From Caenimonas sedimenti (GTDB lineage: Bacteria > Pseudomonadota > Gammaproteobacteria > Burkholderiales > Burkholderiaceae_C): 64,000 nucleotides of DNA. Within the stretch, counting starts at the first letter, position 1, and every line of letters begins with the position of its first letter. Both the position numbers and the translations under genes were made by a program. The notes below the pieces were generated by a model. It was not told the DNA's origin, did not search any database, and was given only the letters and a program-made list of their open reading frames with translations. The stretch covers positions 124,001 to 188,000 of the forward strand of contig NZ_VOBQ01000016.1 in the NCBI RefSeq assembly GCF_007833165.1, in the 5' to 3' direction. Of the stretch, positions 51,906 to 60,587 are shown piece after piece.

Positions 51906-52384
51906 GAGCCGGCAAACTCAATCAAAGCCGGCCCCGCCAGCCGGTGCTTCACCCATTCCGCCATGGGCCACGCGCCGATGGACCGGTAGAACTGCAGCGC
52001 AGGCTCGTTCCAGTCCAGCACGCTCCACTCGAACCGGCCGCAGCCTTCGGCCACGGCGATGCGCGCCAGGTGCTGCAGCAAGGCCTTGCCGGCGCCGACG
52101 TTGCGGTGCGCGGGTGTCAGGTACAGGTCCTCCAGGTACAGACCCTTGCGGCCCTGCCAGGTGGAGTAGTTGAAGAAGTAGACGGCGAAGCCGGCGTACT
52201 CGCCGTCGACAGTGCACATGAGCGCGCGCGCGGGGCCACCCGGGTCGAACAACGAAGCACGGATGTCGGCTTCCGACGCTTCCACTTCGTGCTCGGCCTT
52301 CTCGTAGATGGCCAGCTCCCGGATGAATCGGAGGATGAGGCGAGCGTCGTCCGCTTGCGCGGCCCGGATGACGATGGATGGCAT
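51872..52384 (-). CDS. GNAT-family N-acetyltransferase
   Basis: A 170-residue protein from ATG 52384 (MPSIVIRAAQADDARLI). GNAT motifs are clear: the N-terminal strand and helix (LILRFIRELAIYEKAE), the acetyl-CoA loop LTPAHRNVGAGKALLQHL near residue 100 (R-x-x-G-x-G/A) and FEWSVLDWNEPALQFYRSIG near 130. It resembles spermidine/diamine acetyltransferase-like proteins, but the substrate cannot be told. Its C-terminal end is encoded by a REP-like repeat, so the last ten residues (STGSQPSPG) are probably not functional. Confidence 0.85.
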   Translation of the reverse strand: MPSIVIRAAQADDARLILRFIRELAIYEKAEHEVEASEADIRASLFDPGGPARALMCTVDGEYAGFAVYFFNYSTWQGRKGLYLEDLYLTPAHRNVGAGKALLQHLARIAVAEGCGRFEWSVLDWNEPALQFYRSIGAWPMAEWVKHRLAGPALIEFAGSGSTGSQPSPG

Positions 52385-52477
52385 GGGGTGCACTCTAGCC
52401 GGTCCCGAGGCGGGACTTGCAGGATGTCGCGGCATTGGCCGACGCACCAGCCCACGCTTCGCCCGCCATGATCAGGC

Positions 52478-52975
52478 ATGCGTCCAGCTTCTCCCCATGC
52501 AGCACCACATCCCGCACGGTCGCTGGCCGCCTGGCTGTTGCTGGTGGGCGCCGCGGCAGCGATCGGTGCCGTCGGTTCGAGTTCGGCGCCGGTGTTCTAT
52601 TCGCAGCTTCAATTGCCAGGTTGGGCGCCGCCGGCCGGCTGGTTCGGTCCGGTCTGGACCGTCCTCTACGCGATGATGGCTGTGGCCGCCTGGCTGGTCT
52701 GGCGTTCGCCGGGCCGCCATGGCGGGGCCCTGGCACTGTTCGGGTTCCAGCTGGTCGCGAACGTTCTGTGGTCGTGGTTCTTCTTCGCCTGGCGCTCCGG
52801 CGAGGGCGCCATCGCCGACATCCTGGTGCTGGACCTGCTGGTGGTCGCGGCGCTGGCAGCGTTCTGGCGAATCCGCCCGACGGCCGGCGCGCTGCTGCTG
52901 CCCTACCTGGCCTGGATCCTGTTTGCCACCGCGCTCAGCGTGACGGTGTGGCGGATGAACCCCGCGTTGCTTTGA
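52478..52975 (+). CDS. tspO: TspO/MBR family membrane protein
   Basis: A 165-residue inner-membrane protein with five helices and the family's tryptophan-rich loop: LPGWAPPAGWFGPVWTVLYA near residue 48, then LWSWFFFAWRS, IADILVLDLLV and YLAWILFATALSVTVWRMN. TspO proteins bind porphyrins and are linked to stress and tetrapyrrole balance. The start is chosen by topology. Alone in its transcription unit. Confidence 0.92.
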   Translation: MRPASPHAAPHPARSLAAWLLLVGAAAAIGAVGSSSAPVFYSQLQLPGWAPPAGWFGPVWTVLYAMMAVAAWLVWRSPGRHGGALALFGFQLVANVLWSWFFFAWRSGEGAIADILVLDLLVVAALAAFWRIRPTAGALLLPYLAWILFATALSVTVWRMNPALL

Positions 52976-53154
52976 CCCGTGCGCGGCGGCGGTGACGGTC
53001 TTCACTCACGGCGACGCCGGCGTCGCCGCTCAGGGCGAATCCCGATGCCGGACGGCGCCACGGTCCTACGCCAGGCATCGAACTCTGGCCGCCGACAACC
53101 GCGGGCCCGACCAGAACAATCGAGTCCTCACAAGCCAACCCGCTGGAGCAGTCC

Positions 53155-53391
53155 ATGGCCGACGAAGCAGATCTCGCATTCGATTCCGAGCAACGCCATT
53201 TGACCCTGGCGCTCGCCGCGCAGCGTTCGCGGGCGCATGTGCTGCGGCCGATCGGCGAGTGCCATCACTGCGGCGCGAATGAAGGCCTGGGCGACCGGCT
53301 GTTCTGCGACGCGGACTGCGCGACGGATTGGGAGTACGAGGCGACGCTGCGCCGGCGACTGGGCTTGCCGGCGGGCCCTCCGCTTCACTGA
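53155..53391 (+). CDS. Small zinc-finger-like protein
   Basis: A 78-residue protein. CHHC near residue 36 and FCDADCATDW near 50 (C-x2-C with C-x3-C) form a likely zinc site, as in small CxxC proteins found widely in Comamonadaceae. The N-terminal 30 residues are a helix. Role unknown. Followed after 72 bases by creA. Confidence 0.6.
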   Translation: MADEADLAFDSEQRHLTLALAAQRSRAHVLRPIGECHHCGANEGLGDRLFCDADCATDWEYEATLRRRLGLPAGPPLH

Positions 53392-53463
53392 GCGCCGGGG
53401 CGTGGATGCCGGGCGCGCGGGCGCCCATCCGCTACAGTTCAGCCGACTGTCCCGGAGCCCCTC

Positions 53464-53949
53464 ATGCGCATGCCCATCCTCTTCGCCGCCACCTTGCTCG
53501 TCCTCGCTGCCTGCGGCAAGGCGGAGGGCGAGCAGGTGGGCTCCGTGGATACCGTCTTCCAGTGGTTGGGGCCGGACCACAAGATCGTGGTGGAAGCCTA
53601 CGACGACCCCAAGGTGGCGGGCGTCACCTGCTACGTCTCGCGCGCCAAGACGGGCGGCATCAAGGGCGGCCTCGGGCTGGCGGAAGACAAGGCCGAAGCG
53701 TCCATCGCCTGCCGCCAGACCGGCGCCATCAGCTTCCCCACCGGCAAGCCGCTGGAACAGCAGGAAGAGGTGCTGAACGAACGCATCTCCCTCGTCTTCA
53801 AGAAGCTGCGCGTGGTACGCATGGTGGATGCGAAGCGCAACGCCTTGATCTACCTCACCTATTCGGACCGCATCATCGAGGGCTCGCCGCAGAACAGCTT
53901 GACCGCGGTGGCGCTGCCGGCGGGCACGGTGGTGCCCCTGAAGAAATAG
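53464..53949 (+). CDS. creA: CreA family lipoprotein
   Basis: A 161-residue protein with a lipoprotein signal ([14 protein letters not shown]; Cys near residue 17). The mature part has [33 protein letters not shown] and RQTGAI, the hallmarks of CreA, a conserved periplasmic protein of unknown function. A lipid-anchored form is a variant of the usual cleaved one. It ends 9 bases from a convergent gene. Confidence 0.88.
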   Translation: MRMPILFAATLLVLAACGKAEGEQVGSVDTVFQWLGPDHKIVVEAYDDPKVAGVTCYVSRAKTGGIKGGLGLAEDKAEASIACRQTGAISFPTGKPLEQQEEVLNERISLVFKKLRVVRMVDAKRNALIYLTYSDRIIEGSPQNSLTAVALPAGTVVPLKK

Positions 53950-53958
53950 CCGCGGTCG

Positions 53959-54918
53959 TCAGACCATCCCCGACAGGTACATGATCGCCCGCAGGCTGGA
54001 GAACTCGTACTCGACGAAGTCGTCGAAGTCCTTGCCGGTCTGGACTGCCGGCGTCCACGCATTCTTGGCGACCGCATCGGTCCAGGCCTTGGTCTTGATG
54101 GCGGCCAGCACGAGGCTGGTGAGCTCCGCGCGCTGTGCGGGCGTGATGCCGGGCGCACCGTACACCCCACGCCAGTTGCCCAGCACCACGTCGTAGCCCT
54201 GTTCCTTCATGGTCGGCACCGCGATGCCGGGCAGGCGCTTCTGCGACGTCACGGCGATGGGCCGCATCTTGCCGGAGACGATGTGCTCGGCGAACTCGCT
54301 GTACCCACTGCCGCCCACGGTCACGTTGCCGCCGAGGATGGCTGCCACCGCTTCGCCGCCGCCGCGGAAGGCGACATAGTTCACCTTCTTCGGGTCGACG
54401 CCGACCTGGCGCGCCAGCATGCAGGCCGAGATGTGCTCGGTCGAGCCGCGCGAGCCGCCGCCCCACTTGACGGCCGCCGGGTCCTTCTTCAGCAGGTCGA
54501 CCACGTCCTTCATGGTCTTCAACGGCGAATCGGCCGGCACCACGAACACGTTGTATTCGCTCGTGAGGCGGGCGATCGGCGTGCATTGGCTCAGTTGCAC
54601 CGGCGGCTTGCCGGTGATGATGCCGCCCAGCATGACGGCGCCCATCATCAGCAGGGCGTTCGGGTCGCCCTTGCTGGCGTTGGCGAACTGCGCCAGCCCC
54701 AGGATGCCGGCGGCGCCGCCCTTGTTCTCGTACTGGACGGCGTCGGCCGCCTTGGCCTCCGTCAGAGCCTTGCCCAGGGAGCGGCCGGTGGTGTCCCAGC
54801 CGCCGCCGGGGTTGGCGGGGATCATCATCTTCAGCGTGGCGGCGGAATGCGCGGGCAGCGGCAGGCTGCCGGCGGCCGCCAGCGCGGCGATCGACTTCAG
54901 GAACGTGTCTCGGCGCAT
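53959..54918 (-). CDS. Orphan Bug/TctC-type receptor
   Basis: A 319-residue periplasmic protein from ATG 54918 (MRRDTFLKSIAALAAAG). It is a close paralogue of the tctC product: both have MIPANPGGGWDTTGR, ENKGGAAG(I/A)LGLAQFAN and GGGSRGSTEHI. No TctAB genes lie beside it, so it probably feeds a permease encoded elsewhere or acts as a sensor. It is divergent from the sigma-54 activator of the PHB locus; 367 bases with a structured repeat lie between. The substrate is presumably a carboxylate. Confidence 0.9.
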   Translation of the reverse strand: MRRDTFLKSIAALAAAGSLPLPAHSAATLKMMIPANPGGGWDTTGRSLGKALTEAKAADAVQYENKGGAAGILGLAQFANASKGDPNALLMMGAVMLGGIITGKPPVQLSQCTPIARLTSEYNVFVVPADSPLKTMKDVVDLLKKDPAAVKWGGGSRGSTEHISACMLARQVGVDPKKVNYVAFRGGGEAVAAILGGNVTVGGSGYSEFAEHIVSGKMRPIAVTSQKRLPGIAVPTMKEQGYDVVLGNWRGVYGAPGITPAQRAELTSLVLAAIKTKAWTDAVAKNAWTPAVQTGKDFDDFVEYEFSSLRAIMYLSGMV

Positions 54919-55017
54919 GGCTTGTCTCCTTGTGTGGGCCATGGCGATGCTGCGCGGGCGAACTGTCGATCGCCTGTCACGCGAAACCCCCAATGTCCGG
55001 ATTAACCCGCAGGTGAT

Positions 55018-55275
55018 CACTGAAAATTCGCCACAGCGAATTTTCAGTGGCTTGATTGGTGTGAAGGGGCCCGGCAGAGCCGGATCCCCTCCACAAGGGA
55101 GACCGTCCTGCGCGATGCTCCGGCCGGTCTGTGCCGCTGCGCGGGAACAAGGCATCGAGGACCGCGCGGAATATCATGCAGCGCGGTCCCCTTTGCGGAG
55201 AGGATCCGGCTCTGCCGGTCCTCTTCGCACTGATCAGACAACTCTGAAAAATCGCCTTGGCGATTTTTCAGAGTT
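55018..55275. repeat. 258-base structured inverted-repeat element
   Basis: Two hairpins with perfect arms of 14 bases (CACTGAAAATTCGC, 55018-55049) and 16 bases (AACTCTGAAAAATCGC, 55240-55275) bound a pair of ~75-base inverted copies that share GGCAGAGCCGGATC. In the middle is an 8-base dyad (GGACCGCG and complement). No gene inside. It fills most of the space between the orphan Bug receptor and the sigma-54 activator. It looks like a MITE/REP-type element or a double-sided regulatory unit. Confidence 0.75.
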
Positions 55276-55285
55276 AGCATCCGGC

Positions 55286-56758
55286 ATGGTCGCAAGCGCA
55301 GTCGTCTCCCCCCAAGCTCTGCCGCAGGATGGCCAGCGGATCCTCGAGCTGGCGGCGCGCTCGATGTTCGACCTGTTCGCCAATGCCAGCGAAGGCATGC
55401 TGCTGGTCGACCGGCAGGCGCGCGTGGTGTGGATCAACGATCTCTACAAGCGCTTCCTGCCCGCGCTGGGCTTCGAGCGCGTGGAAGACTTCGTGGGGCA
55501 TCCGGTTTCCGACGTCGTGCACAACACGCAGATGCACCGGGTGCTGGAAACAGGCAAGCCGATCCTGATCGACCTGCTGTCAAACAAGGCCGGCACGTTC
55601 GTCGTCAGCCGGATCCCGCTGCGCGACGACGCGGGTGTGGTCATCGGCGCACTGGGCATCGTCTTGTTCGACCACCCGGAAACCACGCTGCAGCCGCTGA
55701 TCCACAAGTTCGCCAACCTCCAGCGGGACCTGGACGAGGCCCGGCGCGAGCTGGCGACGCGGCGCCGCACCAAGTACACGCTGGCCAGCTTCGTGGGCAG
55801 CAGCCCGGCGGCCGTGGAAGTGAAGCGGCAGGCGCGGCGCGCGGCGCTGTCGTCCAGCCCGGTGCTGCTGCTGGGTGAGACGGGCACGGGCAAGGAACTG
55901 CTCGCGCAGGGCGTCCATGCGGCTTCCGCGCGCGCGGAAGGCCCCTTCGTCAGCGTGAACATCGCAGCCGTGCCCGACACCCTGCTGGAGGCCGAGTTCT
56001 TCGGCGTGGCGCCGGGCGCCTACACCGGAGCCGATCGCAAGGGCCGCATCGGCAAGTTCAAGCTCGCCGATGGCGGCACGCTGTTCCTGGACGAGATCGG
56101 CGACATGCCCGCCAGCCTGCAGCCCAAGCTGCTGCGCGCGCTGCAGGAAGGCGAGATCGAGCCGCTCGGCTCCAACAAGGTCGTGCCGTTCGACGCGCGC
56201 GTGATCGCCGCGACCTCGCGTGACCTGGGCGCGCTGGTGCGCGAAGGCAAGTTCCGGGAAGATTTGTACTACCGGCTGAACGTGCTGCCGATCCGGGTGC
56301 CGCCCTTGCGCGAGCGCCGGGCTGACATCCCCGCGCTGGTGGAAGTGCTGGCCGAGGGCATCGCGCTGCGTGGCGGGACACCGCAGTTCGACCTGAGTTC
56401 CGACGCCATGGCCATGCTGGCCGCGCAGCCCTGGCGCGGCAACATCCGCGAGCTCGGCAACCTGTTGGAGCAGGCGGCGATGCGCAGCGACACGCAGCAC
56501 ATCGAGGAGCACCAGCTGGAGGAGGTCCTGCGCGAGGCGGGCCTGGAACGCGTGCCGCCCGCGCCACCGGTCGCGCCGCAGGCACCCGCGGCCAAGAGTG
56601 CTTCAGCGCTTCGGCCGCTGGCCGAGCAGGTCGCCGAACTGGAGCGCGAGGCCATCCAGGCCGCGCTGGCGGCGACCGGCGGGAACAAGTTGGCGGCCGC
56701 CAAGCTGTTGGGAATCTCCCGGGCGAAACTCTACGAGCGGCTGGAAGCGACTGTCTGA
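55286..56758 (+). CDS. PAS-AAA-Fis sigma-54 dependent activator
   Basis: A 490-residue cytoplasmic protein from ATG 55286 (MVASAVVSPQAL). Residues about 25-130 form a PAS domain (NASEGMLLVDRQARVVWIND). The AAA+ domain has Walker A GETGTGKELL near 198, the sigma-54 contact loop GAYTGA near 242 (GAFTGA with Tyr) and Walker B GTLFLDEIGD near 266. The C-terminal Fis HTH is GGNKLAAAKLLGISRAKLY. It should activate a -24/-12 promoter in response to a ligand. Two palindromes and such a promoter follow directly downstream, ahead of the PHB/ABC genes. Confidence 0.9.
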   Translation: MVASAVVSPQALPQDGQRILELAARSMFDLFANASEGMLLVDRQARVVWINDLYKRFLPALGFERVEDFVGHPVSDVVHNTQMHRVLETGKPILIDLLSNKAGTFVVSRIPLRDDAGVVIGALGIVLFDHPETTLQPLIHKFANLQRDLDEARRELATRRRTKYTLASFVGSSPAAVEVKRQARRAALSSSPVLLLGETGTGKELLAQGVHAASARAEGPFVSVNIAAVPDTLLEAEFFGVAPGAYTGADRKGRIGKFKLADGGTLFLDEIGDMPASLQPKLLRALQEGEIEPLGSNKVVPFDARVIAATSRDLGALVREGKFREDLYYRLNVLPIRVPPLRERRADIPALVEVLAEGIALRGGTPQFDLSSDAMAMLAAQPWRGNIRELGNLLEQAAMRSDTQHIEEHQLEEVLREAGLERVPPAPPVAPQAPAAKSASALRPLAEQVAELEREAIQAALAATGGNKLAAAKLLGISRAKLYERLEATV

Positions 56759-56769
56759 TTTCCAGGCAA

Positions 56770-56813
56770 GTGTTCGGGATTCAGACACTTTTCGGTGTCC
56801 GACAATCAGACAC
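56770..56813 (+). promoter_or_regulatory. Two tandem 19-base activator sites
   Basis: GTGTTCGGGATTCAGACAC (56770-56788) and GTGTCCGACAATCAGACAC (56795-56813) share GTGT(N)CG at the left and TCAGACAC at the right; the second is a palindrome with 7 of 8 paired bases. Centres are 25 bases apart. A further half-site TGTCTGA overlaps the stop of the activator gene at 56751. Candidate upstream activator sequence. Confidence 0.7.
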
Positions 56814-56862
56814 AACCGACCGGCTGCTGAGCCAAATCCTTCTGAATCAATGACTTAGCGGC

Positions 56863-56878
56863 TGGCACGTTGCGTGCA
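56863..56878 (+). promoter_or_regulatory. Sigma-54 (-24/-12) promoter of the PHB/ABC operon
   Basis: TGGCACGTTGCGTGCA matches the consensus TGGCACG-N4-TTGCA except for one base, with the invariant GG and GC ten bases apart. It lies 40 bases upstream of the ABC binding-protein ATG. Transcription would start near 56889. Confidence 0.82.
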
Positions 56879-56917
56879 ACGTGGTTTCTGCACAGCAGTC
56901 ATTACAGGAGACATTCC

Positions 56918-58120
56918 ATGCAACGTCGCATCTGGGTCGCGGCCGCCGCCCTGGCCACCACGGCGCTCGCGTCGCCCTTCGCCTTCGCCCAAGCCGGCAA
57001 GGAAATCAAGATCGCCCACATCTACAGCCGCACCGGCCCGCTCGAGGCCTACGGCAAGCAGACGCAGACCGGCCTGATGATGGGCCTGGAATACGCCACC
57101 GGCGGCACGATGATGGTCAACGGCCGCAAGATCACGCTGATCGAGAAAGACGACCAGGGCAAGCCCGACCTGGGCAAGTCGCTGCTGGCCACGGCCTATT
57201 CCGACGACAAGGTCGACCTCGCCATCGGCCCGACGTCCTCGGGCGTCGCGTTGGCCATGCTGCCGGTCGCCGAGGAATACAAGAAGGTGCTGCTGGTCGA
57301 GCCGGCCGTGGCCGACTCGATCACCGGCGAGCGCTGGAACAAGTACATCTTCCGCACCGGCCGCAGCAGCTCGCAGGATGCGATCTCGAACGCGGTGACG
57401 GTCGACCAGCCGGGCACGGTGGTCGCCACGCTGGCGCAGGACTACGCGTTCGGCCGCGACGGCGTGAAGGCGTTCAAGGACGCCATCAGCAAGTCGAAGG
57501 TCGTCCATGAGGAGTACCTGCCCCAGAACACGACGGACTTCACCGCCGGCTTCCAGCGCATCGTCGACAAGATGAAGGACCAGCCGGGCCGCAAGGTGAT
57601 CTTCGTGATCTGGGCCGGCGCCAACCCGCCGTTCGCCAAGCTGGCGGACCTCGACCTGAAGAAGCGCTTCGGCATCGAAGTGGCCACCGGCGGCAACATC
57701 CTGCCGGCCATGGTGCCGTTCAACAACTTCCCGGGCATGGAAGGCGCCGCGTACTACTACTACGGCTTCTCCAAGAACCAGGCGAACCTGTGGCTGGTGA
57801 CGAACCACTACACGCGCTTCAAGAGCCCGCCGGACTTCTTCACGGCCGGCGGTTTCTCCGCCGCGATGGCCGTGGTCGAGGCGCTGAAGAAGACCAAGGG
57901 CGACACCAACACCGACAAGCTGATCACGTCGATGGAAGGCCTGACCTTCGACACGCCGAAGGGCCCGATGACCTTCCGCAAGGAAGACCACCAGGCGATG
58001 CAGTCGATGTACCACTTCCGCGTGGCACCGGGCGCCCGTCCGGGCGCGATGGCGGATCTCCACCTGGTCAAGGAGATCAAGCCCACCGAAATGAACGTGC
58101 CGATCCGCAACAAGCGGTAG
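56918..58120 (+). CDS. Branched-chain-type ABC substrate-binding protein
   Basis: A 400-residue periplasmic protein from ATG 56918 (after ACAGGAGACATTCC). Signal peptide VAAAALATTALASPFAFAQA. The type I fold of the LivJ family is shown by EIKIAHIYSRTGPLEAYGKQ, ITLIEKDDQGKPDLGKSLLA, AIGPTSSGVALAM and VVATLAQDYAFGRDGV. The LIV class binds amino acids, amides or small carboxylates. Neighbouring depolymerase and oligomer hydrolase genes point to 3-hydroxybutyrate or oligomers as substrate (inference). First gene after the sigma-54 promoter. Confidence 0.9.
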   Translation: MQRRIWVAAAALATTALASPFAFAQAGKEIKIAHIYSRTGPLEAYGKQTQTGLMMGLEYATGGTMMVNGRKITLIEKDDQGKPDLGKSLLATAYSDDKVDLAIGPTSSGVALAMLPVAEEYKKVLLVEPAVADSITGERWNKYIFRTGRSSSQDAISNAVTVDQPGTVVATLAQDYAFGRDGVKAFKDAISKSKVVHEEYLPQNTTDFTAGFQRIVDKMKDQPGRKVIFVIWAGANPPFAKLADLDLKKRFGIEVATGGNILPAMVPFNNFPGMEGAAYYYYGFSKNQANLWLVTNHYTRFKSPPDFFTAGGFSAAMAVVEALKKTKGDTNTDKLITSMEGLTFDTPKGPMTFRKEDHQAMQSMYHFRVAPGARPGAMADLHLVKEIKPTEMNVPIRNKR

Positions 58121-58170
58121 AGCGCGCGCCGGTTGGGAGGCGGGGTGCCGGCGTGCCCCGTCTTTCCTTC

Positions 58171-58193
58171 AGGGGCGGCCGCCCCTTCTTTTT
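58171..58193 (+). terminator. Terminator between ABC binding protein and depolymerase
   Basis: AGGGGCGGCCGCCCCT, a 16-base perfect palindrome, followed by TTCTTTTT, 50 bases after the binding-protein stop and 80 before the depolymerase ATG. A likely attenuator in the operon. Confidence 0.78.
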
Positions 58194-58273
58194 GATCCGT
58201 TCTGTCAGAGACAACCCCGGACACACGGGGGTGGGCAGGTGTACGCCCAAACACCAACCAGGAGACATTCTCG

Positions 58274-59785
58274 ATGACGTTCAAATTGCTTCGCCCGATG
58301 CTTCGCCTCGCTGCCGCGCTCGCGGCCCTCGGCACCGCGGGGGCCATGGCCCAGGTCAACCTCGGCCAGTACAACATCGACACCAGCAAGACCACGGTCT
58401 CGGGCCTGTCCTCGGGCGGCTTCATGGCCAACCAGCTGGGCATCGCCTATTCGTCCACCTTCAAGGGCGTCGGCGTGTTCGCGGCGGGTCCCTACATGTG
58501 CGCCGGCCACAACAACTACACGGCCTGCATGTACAACGCCAGCATCAGCGCGAGCCAGCTGACGACGATGCAGAACAGCCTGAACAGCTACAGCAGCAGC
58601 GGCGCCATCGACAACAAGTCCAATATCGCCGGCCAGAAGATCTACCTGTTCATCGGCACCAGCGACACGACGGTCGGCCAGAACCCGACCACGGCGCTGA
58701 AGACGCAGTACACGAACAACGGCGTGCCGGCGGGCAACCTGCAGCACGTGGTGCGCAGCGGCGCCTCGCACACCTTCCCCACCGATTTCGACAGCACCGG
58801 CAACAACGGCTGCGGCAGCGCGGCCTCGCCGTACATCAGCAACTGCAGCTATGACGGCGCCAAGGCCGTGCTGGAACAGTTCTACGGCACCCTGAACCCG
58901 CGCAACAACGCGCCGGCCGCCGGCAACTACGTCCAGTTCAACCAGTCGCAGTTCACCAGCAACCCTGGAATGGCCGCGACCGGCTACGCGTACGTGCCCG
59001 CCAATTGCGCGAGCGGTTCGCAGTGCAAGCTGCACGTGGCGCTGCACGGCTGCCAGCAGAGCACCGACAAGATCGGCGACAAGTTCGTGAAGAACACCGG
59101 CTACTCGCGCTGGGCCGACACCAACAGCATCATCGTGCTGTTCCCGCAGACCCGCATCGACAACACGAGCCGGCCGACTTCCGCGAGCGGTTCGCTGGCC
59201 AACCCGAACGCCTGCTGGGACTGGATCGGCTGGTACGGCACCAACTTCGCGCAGAAGGCCGGCACGCAGATGGCCGCCATCAAGGCGATGGTCGACCGCG
59301 TGTCCTCCGGCAGCGGTTCCGGCGGCGGCGGTTCGCTGCCGGCACCCACCGGCGTGGCGACCTCCGGCGCGACCACGACGACGATGCAGATCACCTGGGG
59401 CGGCGTCACCGGGGCCACCAGCTACAACGTGTTTCGCAACGGCAACAAGGTGAATGCGACCGGGGTCACCGGCACCAGCTACACCGACACCGGCCTGGCC
59501 GCCGCCACTACCTACACCTGGACGGTGGCGGGCGTGAACAGCAGCGGCTCCCAGGGCGCCGTCTCGGCGGGCGCCACGGGCACCACGACCGGCTCGGCAC
59601 CCCCTCCGGCGACTTGCTTCACCTCGTCGAACTATGCGCACGTCACGGCCGGCCGCGCCACCACGACGGGCGGTTATGTTTACGCCAAGGGCTCCAACCA
59701 GAACATGGGGCTCTACAACACCTTCGTCACCAAGACCCTCAAGCAGACCAGCCCGGGCTACTACGTGATCGGCACCTGCCCGTGA
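58274..59785 (+). CDS. Extracellular PHB depolymerase
   Basis: A 503-residue secreted enzyme. Signal peptide LRLAAALAALGTAGAMAQ. The lipase box GLSSGG (Ser 46) lies near the N terminus with GVFAAGP downstream, as in type-2 catalytic domains; the acid is probably in FIGTSDTTVG, the base in GASHTFPTDF, and the oxyanion site LHGCQQ near residue 260. A linker rich in Gly/Ser and a fibronectin III domain (about 355-440) lead to the substrate-binding end (NYAHVTAGRATTTGGYVYAK, YVIGTCP). It hydrolyses solid poly(3-hydroxybutyrate) outside the cell. Placed inside the ABC operon, 22 bases before the first ATPase. Confidence 0.93.
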   Translation: MTFKLLRPMLRLAAALAALGTAGAMAQVNLGQYNIDTSKTTVSGLSSGGFMANQLGIAYSSTFKGVGVFAAGPYMCAGHNNYTACMYNASISASQLTTMQNSLNSYSSSGAIDNKSNIAGQKIYLFIGTSDTTVGQNPTTALKTQYTNNGVPAGNLQHVVRSGASHTFPTDFDSTGNNGCGSAASPYISNCSYDGAKAVLEQFYGTLNPRNNAPAAGNYVQFNQSQFTSNPGMAATGYAYVPANCASGSQCKLHVALHGCQQSTDKIGDKFVKNTGYSRWADTNSIIVLFPQTRIDNTSRPTSASGSLANPNACWDWIGWYGTNFAQKAGTQMAAIKAMVDRVSSGSGSGGGGSLPAPTGVATSGATTTTMQITWGGVTGATSYNVFRNGNKVNATGVTGTSYTDTGLAAATTYTWTVAGVNSSGSQGAVSAGATGTTTGSAPPPATCFTSSNYAHVTAGRATTTGGYVYAKGSNQNMGLYNTFVTKTLKQTSPGYYVIGTCP

Positions 59786-59807
59786 GCGACCTGCAGACAA
59801 GGAGACC

Positions 59808-60587
59808 ATGAAACTCGCCACCCAGGACCTGACCATCCGCTTCGGCGGCCACGTCGCGGTCAATGGCGTCACCTGTTCGTTCGAACCGGGGACGCTGACC
59901 GCGATCGTGGGCCCCAACGGGGCGGGCAAGACCACGTATTTCAACCTGATCTCGGGTCAGCTGAAAGCCAGCGCGGGAACGGTCACGCTCGATGGGCGCG
60001 ACCTGTCCGGCGCCTCGGCCTCGCAGCGCACGCGGGCAGGCCTGGGGCGGGCGTTCCAGCTCACCAACCTGTTCCCGCGCCTCACGGTGCTGGAGAACAT
60101 CCGCCTGGCGGTGCAGGCGGCCCGCAGCGGCAGCCATCGCCATGGCCTCAACCTGTGGAGCGTGTGGAGCGACCACCGCGACCTGACGGAACGCGCCGAG
60201 GAGATCCTCGAGGCGGTGGCGATGAAGGACAAGGAAGACGAGCTCGTGGCCAGCCTGCCGCACGGCGACCAGCGCAAGCTGGAAGTGGCCCTGCTGATGG
60301 CCCTGGACCCGGGCGTGTTCATGTTCGACGAGCCCACGGCCGGCATGAACGCCGCCGAGGCGCCCGTCATCCTCAACCTGATCCGCAAGCTCAAGGCGGA
60401 CAAGAGCAAGACCATCCTGCTGGTGGAGCACAAGATGGACGTCGTGAGGGAGCTGGCCGACCGCATCATCGTGCTGCACAACGGCACTTTGGTGGCGGAC
60501 GGCGAGCCGGCGGCGGTCATCGCTTCGCCCATCGTGCAAGAGGCTTATCTGGGTATCGCGCCCGAGAAGCAGAAGGAGGCGGCATGA
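59808..60587 (+). CDS. livG: ABC ATPase, LivG-type
   Basis: A 259-residue cytoplasmic ATPase. Walker A is GPNGAGKTTYF near residue 37, Q loop in FQLTNLFPRLTV, the signature is the LivG variant LPHGDQRKLEVALL, Walker B VFMFDEPTAG and the switch His LLVEHKMD. It powers the permease pair encoded at 61306-63436. ATGA overlap with the second ATPase. Name given by family; the substrate of this system is probably not a branched-chain amino acid. Confidence 0.92.
   Translation: MKLATQDLTIRFGGHVAVNGVTCSFEPGTLTAIVGPNGAGKTTYFNLISGQLKASAGTVTLDGRDLSGASASQRTRAGLGRAFQLTNLFPRLTVLENIRLAVQAARSGSHRHGLNLWSVWSDHRDLTERAEEILEAVAMKDKEDELVASLPHGDQRKLEVALLMALDPGVFMFDEPTAGMNAAEAPVILNLIRKLKADKSKTILLVEHKMDVVRELADRIIVLHNGTLVADGEPAAVIASPIVQEAYLGIAPEKQKEAA

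Noticed and set aside
50188..51921. A 577-codon minus-strand frame opposite tctA
   Set aside because: Antisense of a clear TctA gene; histidine/glutamine-rich and without start signals.
54919..55017. A sigma-54 promoter for the orphan Bug receptor
   Set aside because: No GG-N10-GC element with reasonable flanks was found on the minus strand.
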